This document shows, in pieces, positions 1 to 6,967 of a stretch of DNA of 8,589 bases. The position numbers were made by a program, and so were the translations under genes. Below the pieces are notes generated by a model, which saw only the letters and a program-made list of their open reading frames with translations, did no database searches and had not been told where the DNA came from. Location of the stretch: the NCBI GenBank assembly GCA_945861235.1, contig CAMATV010000116.1, positions 1-8,589 on the forward strand, given 5' to 3'. Source of the stretch: Opitutus sp. GAS368. GTDB lineage: Bacteria; Verrucomicrobiota; Verrucomicrobiia; Opitutales; Opitutaceae. Position 1 is the stretch's first letter. Every line of letters starts with the position of its first letter.

Positions 1-20
1 CCCCGTTCTTTTATCTCTCC

Positions 21-1340
21 ATGAATCCCGCCCTCTCATTCTCCCGCCGTCTCGTCATTTTTTCCCGCGCCGCGTGTCTGCCGGTGCTCTGCGCTTCGGC
101 GCTGCTCGCACAGCCGCGCCCCGAAGACAAACCACTCCCTCCGCCTCCGCCCGTCCACGCCGAATTCAAATTCTCGTTCGGACTCACCCCCGCCCAAACC
201 GCCCCCGCCACCTACACCGCCGTCTCCGCCGACACCCTTTACACCTCCGAACTGGGCCACGGCTTCGACCTCGGCACCAAGCCCGGCGTGGATACACCGT
301 TTTTCTTTTCCGTCAAAATCCCCGAGGGCAACTACCGCATCACCGTCACGCTCGGCGATCCTGCGGGCGAATCCAACACCACGATACGCACCGAGTCCGG
401 CCACCTCATGGCGACCGGCCTCGCGACGACACCCGGCCAGCGCGTGACGCGCACCTTCTACGCCAACGTCCGCCGGCCCCAGCTCCCGCCGCCCCCTGCC
501 AACGCCCCCGGCGGCAGCATCGTCCACATGTTTCTCGCGGGCGAAGCCGAGGCGCGCCACTGGGACGAAAAGCTCACCCTCGAATTCAACGGCCCGCGCC
601 CCTGCCTCGCCGCCCTCGAGATCGTCAAGGACGACCGCGTGCCCACGCTCTTCACGGCCGGCGATTCCACCGTCGGTGATCCGCGTCGCGGCCCCGGCGG
701 CAACTGGCCCACGCAACTCTGCCAGTTTCTCAAACCCGAAATCTCGCTCTGCAACGCCGCCGAGGGCGGCGAAACCACCAAGAGTTTCATCACCGGCTAC
801 CGCTTCGACAAAGTCCTCAGCCAAATGAAAGCCGGCGACTTTCTCCTCGTCCAATTCGGCCACAACGACTCCAAACCTCAGTGGCCGCAGAGCTACACCG
901 AGCCCGGCACCACCTTCAAAGCCTACCTCCACGTGATTCTCGCAGAGACGCGCCGCCGCGGCGCCACCCTCGTCCTTGTCACTCCGATGGAGCGTCGCGC
1001 CAACGGCGACACCGTCGGCCCGTGGGCGCGCGCCATGCGTGAATTTGCCACGGAGGAAAAAAATTCGCTCATCGACCAATGGGCCGCCAGCAAACAACTC
1101 TGGACCGCCCTCGGGCCGAACGTCGGCACGGCCTTCGCCGACCAGACGCACCTCAGCGGCTACGGCGGCTACCTCCTGTCGAAACTCATCGTCGCCGGCA
1201 TCCGTCAAAACGTCCCCGCCCTCGCCCGCTTCATCGCCGACGATTTCCAACTGATGGACCCCACCCGCCCCGAACCCCCACCCGCCTACCTCAAAGAATC
1301 CCCCGGCCCCGCCACCCCCCGCCGCACCCCGCGCCCGTAA
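21..1340 (+). CDS. Secreted SGNH-family carbohydrate esterase, rhamnogalacturonan acetylesterase-like (CE12)
   Basis: A 439-residue protein predicted to remove acetyl esters from pectin (rhamnogalacturonan) or a similar plant polysaccharide outside the cytoplasm. Residues 1-30 look like a Sec signal peptide (RR at 9-10, hydrophobic core, likely cut after SALLA at 30). A proline-rich linker follows, then a beta-rich N-terminal domain at about 47-203. The SGNH hydrolase domain runs from about 207 to 400. Block I is GDST with nucleophile Ser216. The block II oxyanion Gly is probably Gly250 (NAAEGGETTKSF). Block III is GHND at 280-283, and the catalytic Asp374/His377 lie in DQTH. TPMERR at 321-326 and the beta-domain/SGNH layout are typical of CE12. 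That family also contains acetylxylan esterases, so the polymer is not certain. The C-terminal 25 residues are a Pro/Arg-rich tail. The ATG at 21 has no Shine-Dalgarno site, and only 20 bases of upstream sequence are visible. Confidence 0.88.
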   Translation: MNPALSFSRRLVIFSRAACLPVLCASALLAQPRPEDKPLPPPPPVHAEFKFSFGLTPAQTAPATYTAVSADTLYTSELGHGFDLGTKPGVDTPFFFSVKIPEGNYRITVTLGDPAGESNTTIRTESGHLMATGLATTPGQRVTRTFYANVRRPQLPPPPANAPGGSIVHMFLAGEAEARHWDEKLTLEFNGPRPCLAALEIVKDDRVPTLFTAGDSTVGDPRRGPGGNWPTQLCQFLKPEISLCNAAEGGETTKSFITGYRFDKVLSQMKAGDFLLVQFGHNDSKPQWPQSYTEPGTTFKAYLHVILAETRRRGATLVLVTPMERRANGDTVGPWARAMREFATEEKNSLIDQWAASKQLWTALGPNVGTAFADQTHLSGYGGYLLSKLIVAGIRQNVPALARFIADDFQLMDPTRPEPPPAYLKESPGPATPRRTPRP

Positions 1341-1356
1341 TCGCCCCCTCCCGTAG

Positions 1357-1407
1357 CCCGCCTCGTGAGAGGTGGGAAGAATCCGAGAGGCGAGAAGAAT
1401 CGCCCTC
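1357..1407. repeat. Hairpin plus imperfect tandem 17-mer in the esterase/TldD gap
   Basis: The gap between the esterase and the TldD-like gene (1341-1486) has no convincing gene. Bases 1357-1376 form an 8-bp stem (CCCGCCTC/GAGGTGGG, one G-T wobble) closed by a GTGA loop, which is a GNRA-type tetraloop in RNA. Overlapping it, GAGAGGTGGGAAGAATC (1367-1383) is repeated as GAGAGGCGAGAAGAATC (1385-1401), 15 of 17 identical at an 18-bp period. The second copy makes its own stem (1387-1393 with 1400-1407, one bulged C). No T-run follows, so this is not a canonical intrinsic terminator. It may be the remnant of a dispersed palindromic repeat or a weak terminator or mRNA-stability element. The rest of the gap is C-rich without visible signals. 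Confidence 0.5.
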
Positions 1408-1486
1408 GCACCCACCCACGACCTCCGCCTTCATCGCGAACCCGCCCCCCATTTCCTTTCCTCCCTCAGCGTCGAGCCCGTTACCC

Positions 1487-3205
1487 ATGCATTCATCGCC
1501 CTCCCGCTTCACTCTCGCCCGCCTCGCGCCTGCCTTCGCCTTGGCCTGTTTGAATCCGACCAACGCCACCGCCGCCGAGCTCCCGAAAAATGCCACCCCC
1601 GTCCTCGCCGCCATGCGCGCCGAGCTCGCACACTCGACCACTGCGTTCACATCGCAATCGCAGCCACCCTACTTCCTCAGTTATGAAATCACGGAGAATC
1701 GCCGCGTCAGCGTGAACAGCTCCTTTGGCGCTCTCATGGCGAGCACCGAGAACACCACCCGCGTCCTCGATATCGATCTGCGCGTCGGCAGCCCCGCCCT
1801 CGACAATACCCACGCGATCCGCGGCAACTTCGGCGGCGGCGGTCCGACCGGTTCCGGAGCCACGTCCATCCCCGTCGACGATTCCCCCGAAGCGATTCGC
1901 GCCACGCTCTGGTATCAGACCGACCGCCGCTTCAAATCAGCCGTCGAACAATTCACGCGCGTCAAAACCAACGTGCAGGTCAAAATCGAAGAGGAGGACA
2001 AGTCCGCCGATTTCTGTGCCGAACCCGCCCACACCTACGCCGAGGCTCCCGTCACATTCTCCGTCGACCGCCGCGCCCTCGAGGAACGCGTGCGCCGCTT
2101 CACCGCGCCGTTCTCCGCCCATAAAAACATCTACTCGGCCGACGCCTCCCTCACCATCGGCGTCGAAACGCGCTGGTATGCCAACACCGAGGGCACCCTC
2201 GTCCAAACGTCCCAGCCCACTTGCCGCATTGTGATCAGCGCCGTGACCAAGGCCGACGATGGCATGGTCCTGCCCCGCTTCGAAACCTACTTTGCCTTCC
2301 GCCCCGAACAACTACCCTCGGACGCCCACGTGCTCGCCGACGTGAAGAAAATCATCGCCGATCTCGAGGCCCTCCGCACCGCCCCCATCGTCGATCCCTA
2401 CACCGGCCCCGCGATTCTTTCCGGCCGTGCCGCCGGAGTGTTTTTCCACGAGGTCTTCGGTCACCGCATCGAGGGCCACCGCCAGAAACGCGCCGACGAA
2501 GGTCAAACCTTCAAGAAAATGCTCGGCCAAAAATTACTACCCGAGACGTTCAACGTTTACTGCGATCCTGCCCGCCCAAAATATGGCACCACCGAACTCG
2601 GCGGCCACTACCTCTACGACAACCAAGGCGTAAAAGCTCAACGCGTGCCACTCATCGAGTCCGGCGTGTTCACCGGTTTTCTCATGGCGCGAATTCCGAT
2701 CGACGGCTTCCCCACCTCCAACGGCCACGGCCGTAAAGCCACCGGTGCCTCCGTCGTCTCACGCCAATCCAACCTGATCGTCGAAACCACGAAACCCGTC
2801 TCACCCGCCGTCCTGAAAGAGGAACTGCGCAAGCTCGTCGTCGCACAGCAGAAACCCTACGGCCTCCTCTTCGACGATATTCAGGGCGGCTTCGCCATCA
2901 CCGGCCGCACGTCACCCAACGCCTTCAACGTCCAACCGATTATGGTGTATCGGATCTTTCCCGACGGTCGCGAAGAACTCGTGCGCGGCGCGGATTTCAT
3001 CGGCACACCCCTCTCGGCTTTCAGCAAAATCACCGCCGCCGACAACGCGCCCGACATCTTCAACGGCGTGTGCGGTGCCGAATCCGGCTGGGTGCCCGTC
3101 TCCGCCGTGTCCCCGAGCCTGCTGCTCTCGCAGGTCGAGGTGCAGAAAAAGGAAAAGTCCCAGGAGCGCCTCCCTATTCTCTCCGCCCCCGCCGGCAAAT
3201 CCTGA
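1487..3205 (+). CDS. Exported TldD-like zinc metallopeptidase
   Basis: A 572-residue member of the TldD/PmbA family (peptidase U62/M103 type). In the characterised E. coli complex, TldD carries the active site and cleaves unfolded peptides as a heterodimer with TldE. The zinc motif HEVFGH (His321, Glu322, His326; bases 2447-2464) is intact. Cys529 in NGVCGAESG is placed where the family's conserved cysteine, the third zinc ligand, is expected. Residues 61-108 (PYFLSYE through VGSPALDNT) and 489-500 (FPDGREELVRG) recur in the next gene, so the two are paralogues. The N-terminus (MHSSPSRFTLARLAPAFALAC..NATAA) resembles a Sec signal cut near 30. A lipoprotein site at Cys21 is possible but a poor match. 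Classical TldD is cytoplasmic, so export is notable. The frame stays open upstream into the esterase gene, but the ATG at 1487 is preferred because it directly precedes the signal peptide. No clear ribosome binding site is seen. Probably co-transcribed with the following gene, 11 bp away. Confidence 0.87.
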   Translation: MHSSPSRFTLARLAPAFALACLNPTNATAAELPKNATPVLAAMRAELAHSTTAFTSQSQPPYFLSYEITENRRVSVNSSFGALMASTENTTRVLDIDLRVGSPALDNTHAIRGNFGGGGPTGSGATSIPVDDSPEAIRATLWYQTDRRFKSAVEQFTRVKTNVQVKIEEEDKSADFCAEPAHTYAEAPVTFSVDRRALEERVRRFTAPFSAHKNIYSADASLTIGVETRWYANTEGTLVQTSQPTCRIVISAVTKADDGMVLPRFETYFAFRPEQLPSDAHVLADVKKIIADLEALRTAPIVDPYTGPAILSGRAAGVFFHEVFGHRIEGHRQKRADEGQTFKKMLGQKLLPETFNVYCDPARPKYGTTELGGHYLYDNQGVKAQRVPLIESGVFTGFLMARIPIDGFPTSNGHGRKATGASVVSRQSNLIVETTKPVSPAVLKEELRKLVVAQQKPYGLLFDDIQGGFAITGRTSPNAFNVQPIMVYRIFPDGREELVRGADFIGTPLSAFSKITAADNAPDIFNGVCGAESGWVPVSAVSPSLLLSQVEVQKKEKSQERLPILSAPAGKS

Positions 3206-3216
3206 ACCGCCCCACC

Positions 3217-4962
3217 ATGACGTTCATGAAATTCACCTCTTCACGTCTCGCGTCGCGCGGCCGCTCCCTCCGCCGCGTCGTCCTCGCGCTCGTCGCCGTT
3301 CTGCCCGCGCTCGCGTTTGCGATGGCCGGTGACGCCCAAGACCCCGTCATGCGCGCCATGCGCGACGAGCTCGCCCGCTCCATGGCCCAACTTCAATTAG
3401 AGAACCTCGAGAAACCCTACTTCATTTCCTACCGCGTCCAAGAGGCCCGCAGCCAGAGCGTCGCCGCCCAATTTGGCAGCGCGCTCGGACGCAACGAATC
3501 CCGCAATCGTATTGTCGTGATCGAAGTCCGCGTCGGCACTCCCGCCCTCGACAATACCAATTTTCAAGCTGCCGGCTTCGGCAGCGGCCCCATCGGCGCC
3601 AACCTCCCCATGGATGACGACTACGACGCCATCCGTCGTCAGCTCTGGCTCACCACTGACCGCGCCTACAAACAATCCGTGGAATTGCTCTCCAAGAAAA
3701 AAGCCGTCCTCCAAAACAAGACGCGCACCGAAGTCCTCCCCGACTTCAGCGCGCAACCGCTCTCCACCCTCACCGATCTCAACCCCGGCGCACCCATCGA
3801 TCTCGCTCAAGCCGAGACGCTCGCCCGGGAACTTTCTGCCGTGTTTCGCGAGTCTCCCGGCGTGGCCACCTCGAGTGTCCGCATCGGCGCCACCGAAGAG
3901 ACCACCCGGTATGTCAACAGCGAGGGCAGTTCGTTCGTGCGCTCGTCATTCCTCGTCACCCTCCGGGCCTCCGCCGCCACGCAGGCCGACGATGGATTCC
4001 CGCTCGACGACCACACCTTCACCGTCGCGCGTTCATGGGCGACGCTGCCGCCCAAAGCCGATCTCCTCGCCTCCGTCCGCGACCTCGGCCGCCGCGTAAC
4101 CGCGCAACGCACCGCCAGCCTGCTCGAACAATACAACGGCCCCGTCCTCTTCGAGGGCCAGGCCGCCGCGGAAATCTTCGCGCAAGTCATCGCCCCAAAC
4201 TTCAGCGCCCGCCCGCGCCCGGTCCTAGAGACCAGTGGCCGCGGCGGTCGCGGTGGTGGTGGTGGTGGCCCCGCCGAGAATCCGTTTCTCGACAAACTGG
4301 GCGCGCGCGTCCTGCCGGATTTTTTTACCGTCATCGACGACCCCACCCTCACCTCCCTGAACGGCGCGCCTTTGTTCGGCGAAAACCGCGTCGACGATGA
4401 AGGCGTGCCCACCCGCCCCGTGACTCTCGTAGAAAAAGGCCGGCTCAAAACCCTCCTCGCTTCGCGCGCTCCCGTGCGGGGCGTGCCACGCAGCACGGGC
4501 AGCATGCAGGACGGCACACCCGTGCCGAGCAACCTGATCGTCACCGCCGCCGACGGCCTCGATGCCGCCGCGCTCAAAGCCGAACTCCTCAAATTACTCG
4601 AACAACGCGGCAAGGACTACGGTGTGATCGTCCGCCGCCTCGCGAACAGCACCCTCGGCTCCGGGGCCAGCCCGAGCGGACGGGGCAATTCACGCGCCGA
4701 GTCCGTGCTCGTTGCCGTGAAAGTTTTCCCCGACGGCCGCGAAGAGCCGCTGCGCAACATCGAAGTCGCCGGCATCGATCCGCCCTCCTTCAAAGACATC
4801 CTCGTCGCCGGTCGCGAACCCTTCATCAGCACCGTGCCCTTCCAAGGTGTGATCTGCTCCTTCGCCGTGCCGTCGCTGCTCTTCGAAGACCTCACGCTAA
4901 AAAAACCTTCGGGCGAAATCGGCAAACCGCCGATCGCGAAACATCCGTTCTTCGACCGGTAA
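3217..4962 (+). CDS. Exported TldE/PmbA-like partner, non-catalytic paralogue of the preceding gene
   Basis: A 581-residue TldD/PmbA-family protein beginning 11 bp after the TldD-like stop. It shares blocks with that protein: PYFISYR (67-73), VGTPALDNT (106-114), a NSEGS..ADDGF region (234-261) and VFPDGREE (503-510). Where the first protein has HEVFGH, this one has AQVIAP (322-327; bases 4180-4197), so the zinc-binding His and catalytic Glu are absent, as in E. coli TldE/PmbA. Its likely role is the structural or regulatory half of a TldD-TldE heterodimer. Residues 1-37 look like a strong Sec signal (RSLRR followed by VVLALVAVLPALAFAMA), so the complex would form outside the cytoplasm. A glycine/arginine-rich insertion (341-352) follows the degenerate site and is not present in the paralogue. 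The start is ATG 3217; an in-frame ATG at 3226 is an equally plausible alternative. No Shine-Dalgarno site is seen at either. Confidence 0.83.
   Translation: MTFMKFTSSRLASRGRSLRRVVLALVAVLPALAFAMAGDAQDPVMRAMRDELARSMAQLQLENLEKPYFISYRVQEARSQSVAAQFGSALGRNESRNRIVVIEVRVGTPALDNTNFQAAGFGSGPIGANLPMDDDYDAIRRQLWLTTDRAYKQSVELLSKKKAVLQNKTRTEVLPDFSAQPLSTLTDLNPGAPIDLAQAETLARELSAVFRESPGVATSSVRIGATEETTRYVNSEGSSFVRSSFLVTLRASAATQADDGFPLDDHTFTVARSWATLPPKADLLASVRDLGRRVTAQRTASLLEQYNGPVLFEGQAAAEIFAQVIAPNFSARPRPVLETSGRGGRGGGGGGPAENPFLDKLGARVLPDFFTVIDDPTLTSLNGAPLFGENRVDDEGVPTRPVTLVEKGRLKTLLASRAPVRGVPRSTGSMQDGTPVPSNLIVTAADGLDAAALKAELLKLLEQRGKDYGVIVRRLANSTLGSGASPSGRGNSRAESVLVAVKVFPDGREEPLRNIEVAGIDPPSFKDILVAGREPFISTVPFQGVICSFAVPSLLFEDLTLKKPSGEIGKPPIAKHPFFDR
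4237..4272 (+). repeat. In-frame GGT triplet tract encoding a Gly/Arg-rich loop
   Basis: Within the TldE-like gene, five consecutive GGT codons (4252-4266) plus GGC follow GGC CGC GGC GGT CGC. They encode residues 341-351, GRGGRGGGGGG. Triplet slippage here would change loop length without breaking the frame. The tract sits directly after the lost zinc motif, where the TldD-like paralogue has no glycine tract. Confidence 0.75.
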
Positions 4963-4977
4963 CGTGCCATCACGGAG

Positions 4978-4996
4978 CGGCGGTTTCCAACCGCCG
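4978..4996. terminator. Perfect hairpin in the convergent gap, possible bidirectional terminator
   Basis: CGGCGGTT (4978-4985) and AACCGCCG (4989-4996) form an 8-bp perfect stem with a 3-base loop, in the 55-bp gap between the stop of the plus-strand TldE-like gene and the stop of the minus-strand isomerase. The placement suits a terminator shared by both convergent transcripts. There is no T-run on either side, so it is not a textbook intrinsic terminator. It is followed by a small GTCAGCC direct duplication (4996-5009). It could equally be one copy of a dispersed GC-rich palindrome. Confidence 0.5.
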
Positions 4997-5017
4997 TCAG
5001 CCGTCAGCCCGCACGCG

Positions 5018-5905
5018 TCAACCACCCCAGTACTGCCGCATCTTCGCGCGCACGAACGCCACACTCGCCTGCAACTGCTCCATCCCATCGACGCCGTCCT
5101 CGATGCTGATCCAGCCATCGAAACCCGCGCCGCGCAGCGTGCCGAAGATCGCGTCGTAGTCATTCAAGCCCTTGCCAATCTCACCGTGCCGAAGGCGTTT
5201 CACGTAGCCCTCCGCACCGCTCTCTTCCCTGCGCAAATCTTCCAGCGTGCCCTCGATCAGCGTTCGGTCGCTCGCGTGCATCGTGACCACGCGATGCTTC
5301 ACCCGTTGCAACAGCTCCAGCGGATCGTCGCCGGCGAGAAACGCATTGCTCGGGTCGTAGTTCACCCCGAAGCGCGGATGCTGCACCCGCTCCACCAACT
5401 CACAGAACACATCCATCTTTTGCGCAAACTCCGGAAAACTCCAGAAATCGTCCTTGTAGTGATTCTCAATAATGAGGGTCACGCCGCACCGCTCCGCCTC
5501 TGCCAAACAGGCCTCGATGCTCTGCGCCACGAGCTCGATGCCACGGTCCCGCGTCAGTTCCGGACGCCGCTGCCCCGACAATACCCGGCAAAACCCCGCA
5601 CCCAGCGCCGCCGCCATCCGAATCCAGTGTTTCTCTTTCTCGATCTCCACCCGGCGAAACTCCGCGTCCGGATGCGAAAAATCCGGCGAGCAACACAGCA
5701 TCGGGATCACCAACCCGCGCGCCTCCACGGTACGCCGCGCGTCCGCCCACCGCGCCGGATCCGCCAGCTCCAGCATCCCGCTGTAGTATTCCAGACCGTC
5801 GAGCCCAAGCGGCGCCGCCAGATCTACCCACTCGCGCAACGTCATCGTGCCGTCTTTGCAGAGCGGACGCATAAAGGCTTTCGGAAACGCAGCGAGTTTG
5901 GGCAT
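5018..5905 (-). CDS. Sugar (phosphate) isomerase/epimerase, TIM-barrel family
   Basis: A 295-residue protein of the xylose isomerase-like TIM-barrel family (AP endonuclease 2 superfamily), which includes UlaE-type L-xylulose-5-P 3-epimerases, IolE, hydroxypyruvate isomerase and keto-sugar 3-epimerases. The expected divalent-metal ligand set is visible: Glu147 (LIIENHY), Asp184 (NYDPSNAF), His210 (TMHASD) and Glu269 (SIEDG). No signal peptide is seen, so it is cytoplasmic. Residues 1-15 (MPKLAAFPKAFMRPL) form the usual first beta strand, which favours the ATG at 5905. A GTG at 5944 would add 13 residues encoded partly by the adjacent palindromic repeat and is rejected. It is the last gene of the minus-strand sugar cluster and would interconvert a keto-sugar made by the upstream dehydrogenases. 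The exact substrate cannot be assigned. Confidence 0.85.
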   Translation of the reverse strand: MPKLAAFPKAFMRPLCKDGTMTLREWVDLAAPLGLDGLEYYSGMLELADPARWADARRTVEARGLVIPMLCCSPDFSHPDAEFRRVEIEKEKHWIRMAAALGAGFCRVLSGQRRPELTRDRGIELVAQSIEACLAEAERCGVTLIIENHYKDDFWSFPEFAQKMDVFCELVERVQHPRFGVNYDPSNAFLAGDDPLELLQRVKHRVVTMHASDRTLIEGTLEDLRREESGAEGYVKRLRHGEIGKGLNDYDAIFGTLRGAGFDGWISIEDGVDGMEQLQASVAFVRAKMRQYWGG

Positions 5906-5938
5906 GGGAAAAAAGTCTAAAGTGCAGCTGAAATTTCT

Positions 5939-6011
5939 AACCACGGATGAACCGGGACCGACACGGATACGGAGCGACGCATCGGGCTTTCATCCGGGTT
6001 CATCCGTGGTT
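5939..6011. repeat. Palindromic repeat copy 1 (AACCACGGATGAACC arms)
   Basis: The left arm AACCACGGATGAACC (5939-5953) is perfectly reverse-complementary to 5997-6011, a 15-bp arm pair around a 43-base centre. The centre contains CGACACGGAT (5959-5968), which also occurs, inverted, in the second copy (6885-6894). The element fills nearly the whole space between the isomerase start and the SDR stop codon, whose first transcribed base is the complement of 6013 and whose last lies on the arm's final base (6011). The style resembles dispersed GGATGAACAC-type palindromes I associate with Verrucomicrobiota and Planctomycetota genomes (recollection, not checked). Confidence 0.8.
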
Positions 6012-6802
6012 CAACCCTTCGTGCTATTACTCGCTGTCTTGCTCGGGTTACGTCCAATAATCGAATACTGCTCCAGCTCCACCACCGCCCCACTCACCGG
6101 TCGCGACTCATCGCCCAGCCAATAAACCGCGGCCGCCGCGATTTCCTCCGGCATAATGAGTCGTCCCGATGGCGCAAATTGCTCGGGCACATTCTGCGGC
6201 CAATCCGCCGCCATCCCATGCTCGATTTGGTGGGCATACTCCCGCGCGGTCAGCACCCAGCCGACGTTAAGGTGATTCACCCGCACGCGATCCGCGCAGT
6301 GGGCATTTGCCAAATTGCGCGATAGCGTCTGCATCGCACCTTTCGAAAGACTGTAGTCGAGCAAATTGGCCTGCCCGCTGTGCGCATTGATTGAACCGAT
6401 ATTCAACACGCAGCCTTCGTTCGCCTTCAGCTGCGAAAACGCCGCCTGAATCAGCAGCAGCGGCGCCCGCACGTTTACCGCCATCATGCGGTCGAAATTC
6501 GCCGCGCTCGTCGTCGCCAAGTTGCTGCGCGCCACAATGGCCGCGTTGTTCACCACCGCGTCGATGCGCCCAAACGCGGCCAGCGCCGCCGCCACCATCC
6601 GCGCCGGACTCGCCGGATCAAGCAAGTCATCCAAATGCAGCGCCGCCGCCGCACCCAATTTCCCCACGACCGCCTCGCCATCCGCGCGCTCGATCCCATG
6701 CACCAACACCCGCGCCCCCTCCGCCACCGCGCGCTCCGCAATCGCTTGCCCAATCCCGGACGTGCCGCCCGTGACGATGATAACTTTCCCGTTCAGTCTC
6801 AT
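6011..6802 (-). CDS. Short-chain dehydrogenase/reductase (SDR), classical type
   Basis: A 263-residue NAD(P)-dependent oxidoreductase with a Rossmann fold. Diagnostic motifs are the nucleotide-binding TGGTSGIG (11-18), NNAA (85-88, the NNAG position), and catalytic Asn110, Ser137 (NIGSINAHSG) and YSLSK with Tyr150/Lys154, spaced as in classical SDRs. There is no signal peptide. The substrate is probably a sugar, polyol or sugar acid, judged from its neighbours: an isomerase downstream and a zinc-type dehydrogenase upstream. The C-terminus runs ELEQYSIIGRNPSK followed by a short TASNSTKG tail, and the TGA stop abuts repeat copy 1. The ATG at 6802 is 12 bases from the arm of repeat copy 2, and no Shine-Dalgarno site lies between them. 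Both boundaries are therefore set by palindromic repeats. Cofactor preference was not assigned. Confidence 0.9.
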   Translation of the reverse strand: MRLNGKVIIVTGGTSGIGQAIAERAVAEGARVLVHGIERADGEAVVGKLGAAAALHLDDLLDPASPARMVAAALAAFGRIDAVVNNAAIVARSNLATTSAANFDRMMAVNVRAPLLLIQAAFSQLKANEGCVLNIGSINAHSGQANLLDYSLSKGAMQTLSRNLANAHCADRVRVNHLNVGWVLTAREYAHQIEHGMAADWPQNVPEQFAPSGRLIMPEEIAAAAVYWLGDESRPVSGAVVELEQYSIIGRNPSKTASNSTKG

Positions 6803-6814
6803 AGATCAGTCGTT

Positions 6815-6916
6815 TTAACCACGGATGAACACGGATGAACACGGATAAAAATCCGGATCACCTCACTCGTTCTTTCCAATCCGAATCCGTGTCGATCCGT
6901 GTTCATCCGTGGTTAA
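6815..6916. repeat. Palindromic repeat copy 2 with internal tandem ACGGATGAAC
   Basis: Bases 6815-6836 are a perfect 22-bp reverse complement of 6895-6916. The pairing continues after two mismatches with ACACGGAT (6839-6846) against ATCCGTGT (6885-6892). The left arm holds a direct tandem, ACGGATGAAC twice plus ACGGAT (6821-6846). The arms share AACCACGGATGAAC with copy 1. The element lies between the dehydrogenase stop and the SDR start, 12 bases upstream of the SDR ATG, so a transcript from the dehydrogenase would place a long hairpin in front of the SDR start codon. Confidence 0.85.
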
Positions 6917-6931
6917 GAAAATTTGTCGTTA

Positions 6932-6967
6932 CACTCGCTTACACCGGCTCGCACTCGCTCACACCGG
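6932..6967. repeat. 16-bp direct duplication at the 3' end of the dehydrogenase gene
   Basis: CACTCGCTTACACCGG (6932-6947) recurs as CACTCGCTCACACCGG (6952-6967), one mismatch, 20-bp period. The second copy spans the TGA stop and the last codons of the minus-strand dehydrogenase. On the minus strand the downstream copy reads TAA where the gene has TGA. It looks like a local duplication of the gene's end. Confidence 0.65.

Noticed and set aside
36..1415. Long minus-strand frame of 459 codons opposite the esterase
   Set aside because: Gly/Ala/Val-rich antisense shadow with no recognisable domain; the plus-strand frame has complete SGNH catalytic blocks.
1079..1486. Extension of the TldD frame upstream into the esterase gene
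   Set aside because: It overlaps the conserved end of the esterase, is Pro/Arg-rich and without family similarity, and would bury the signal peptide internally.
3807..4613. 268-codon minus-strand frame opposite the TldE-like gene
   Set aside because: Ser/Arg-rich shadow; the opposite strand shows clear paralogy to the TldD-like protein.
4964..5920. 318-codon plus-strand frame over the isomerase
   Set aside because: Low-complexity His/Arg/Pro-rich translation; the minus strand has the full metal-ligand set of the TIM-barrel family.
5906..5938. Promoter upstream of the isomerase in an AT-rich stretch
   Set aside because: No convincing -35/-10 pair with proper spacing could be identified on the minus strand.
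5906..5944. GTG start adding 13 residues to the isomerase
   Set aside because: The extra codons come partly from the palindromic repeat, and the protein starts naturally at ATG 5905.
5939..6916. CRISPR array or transposon ends
   Set aside because: Only two copies, each palindromic and of different length, no regular spacers, and no transposase frame between them; the enclosed gene is an ordinary SDR.
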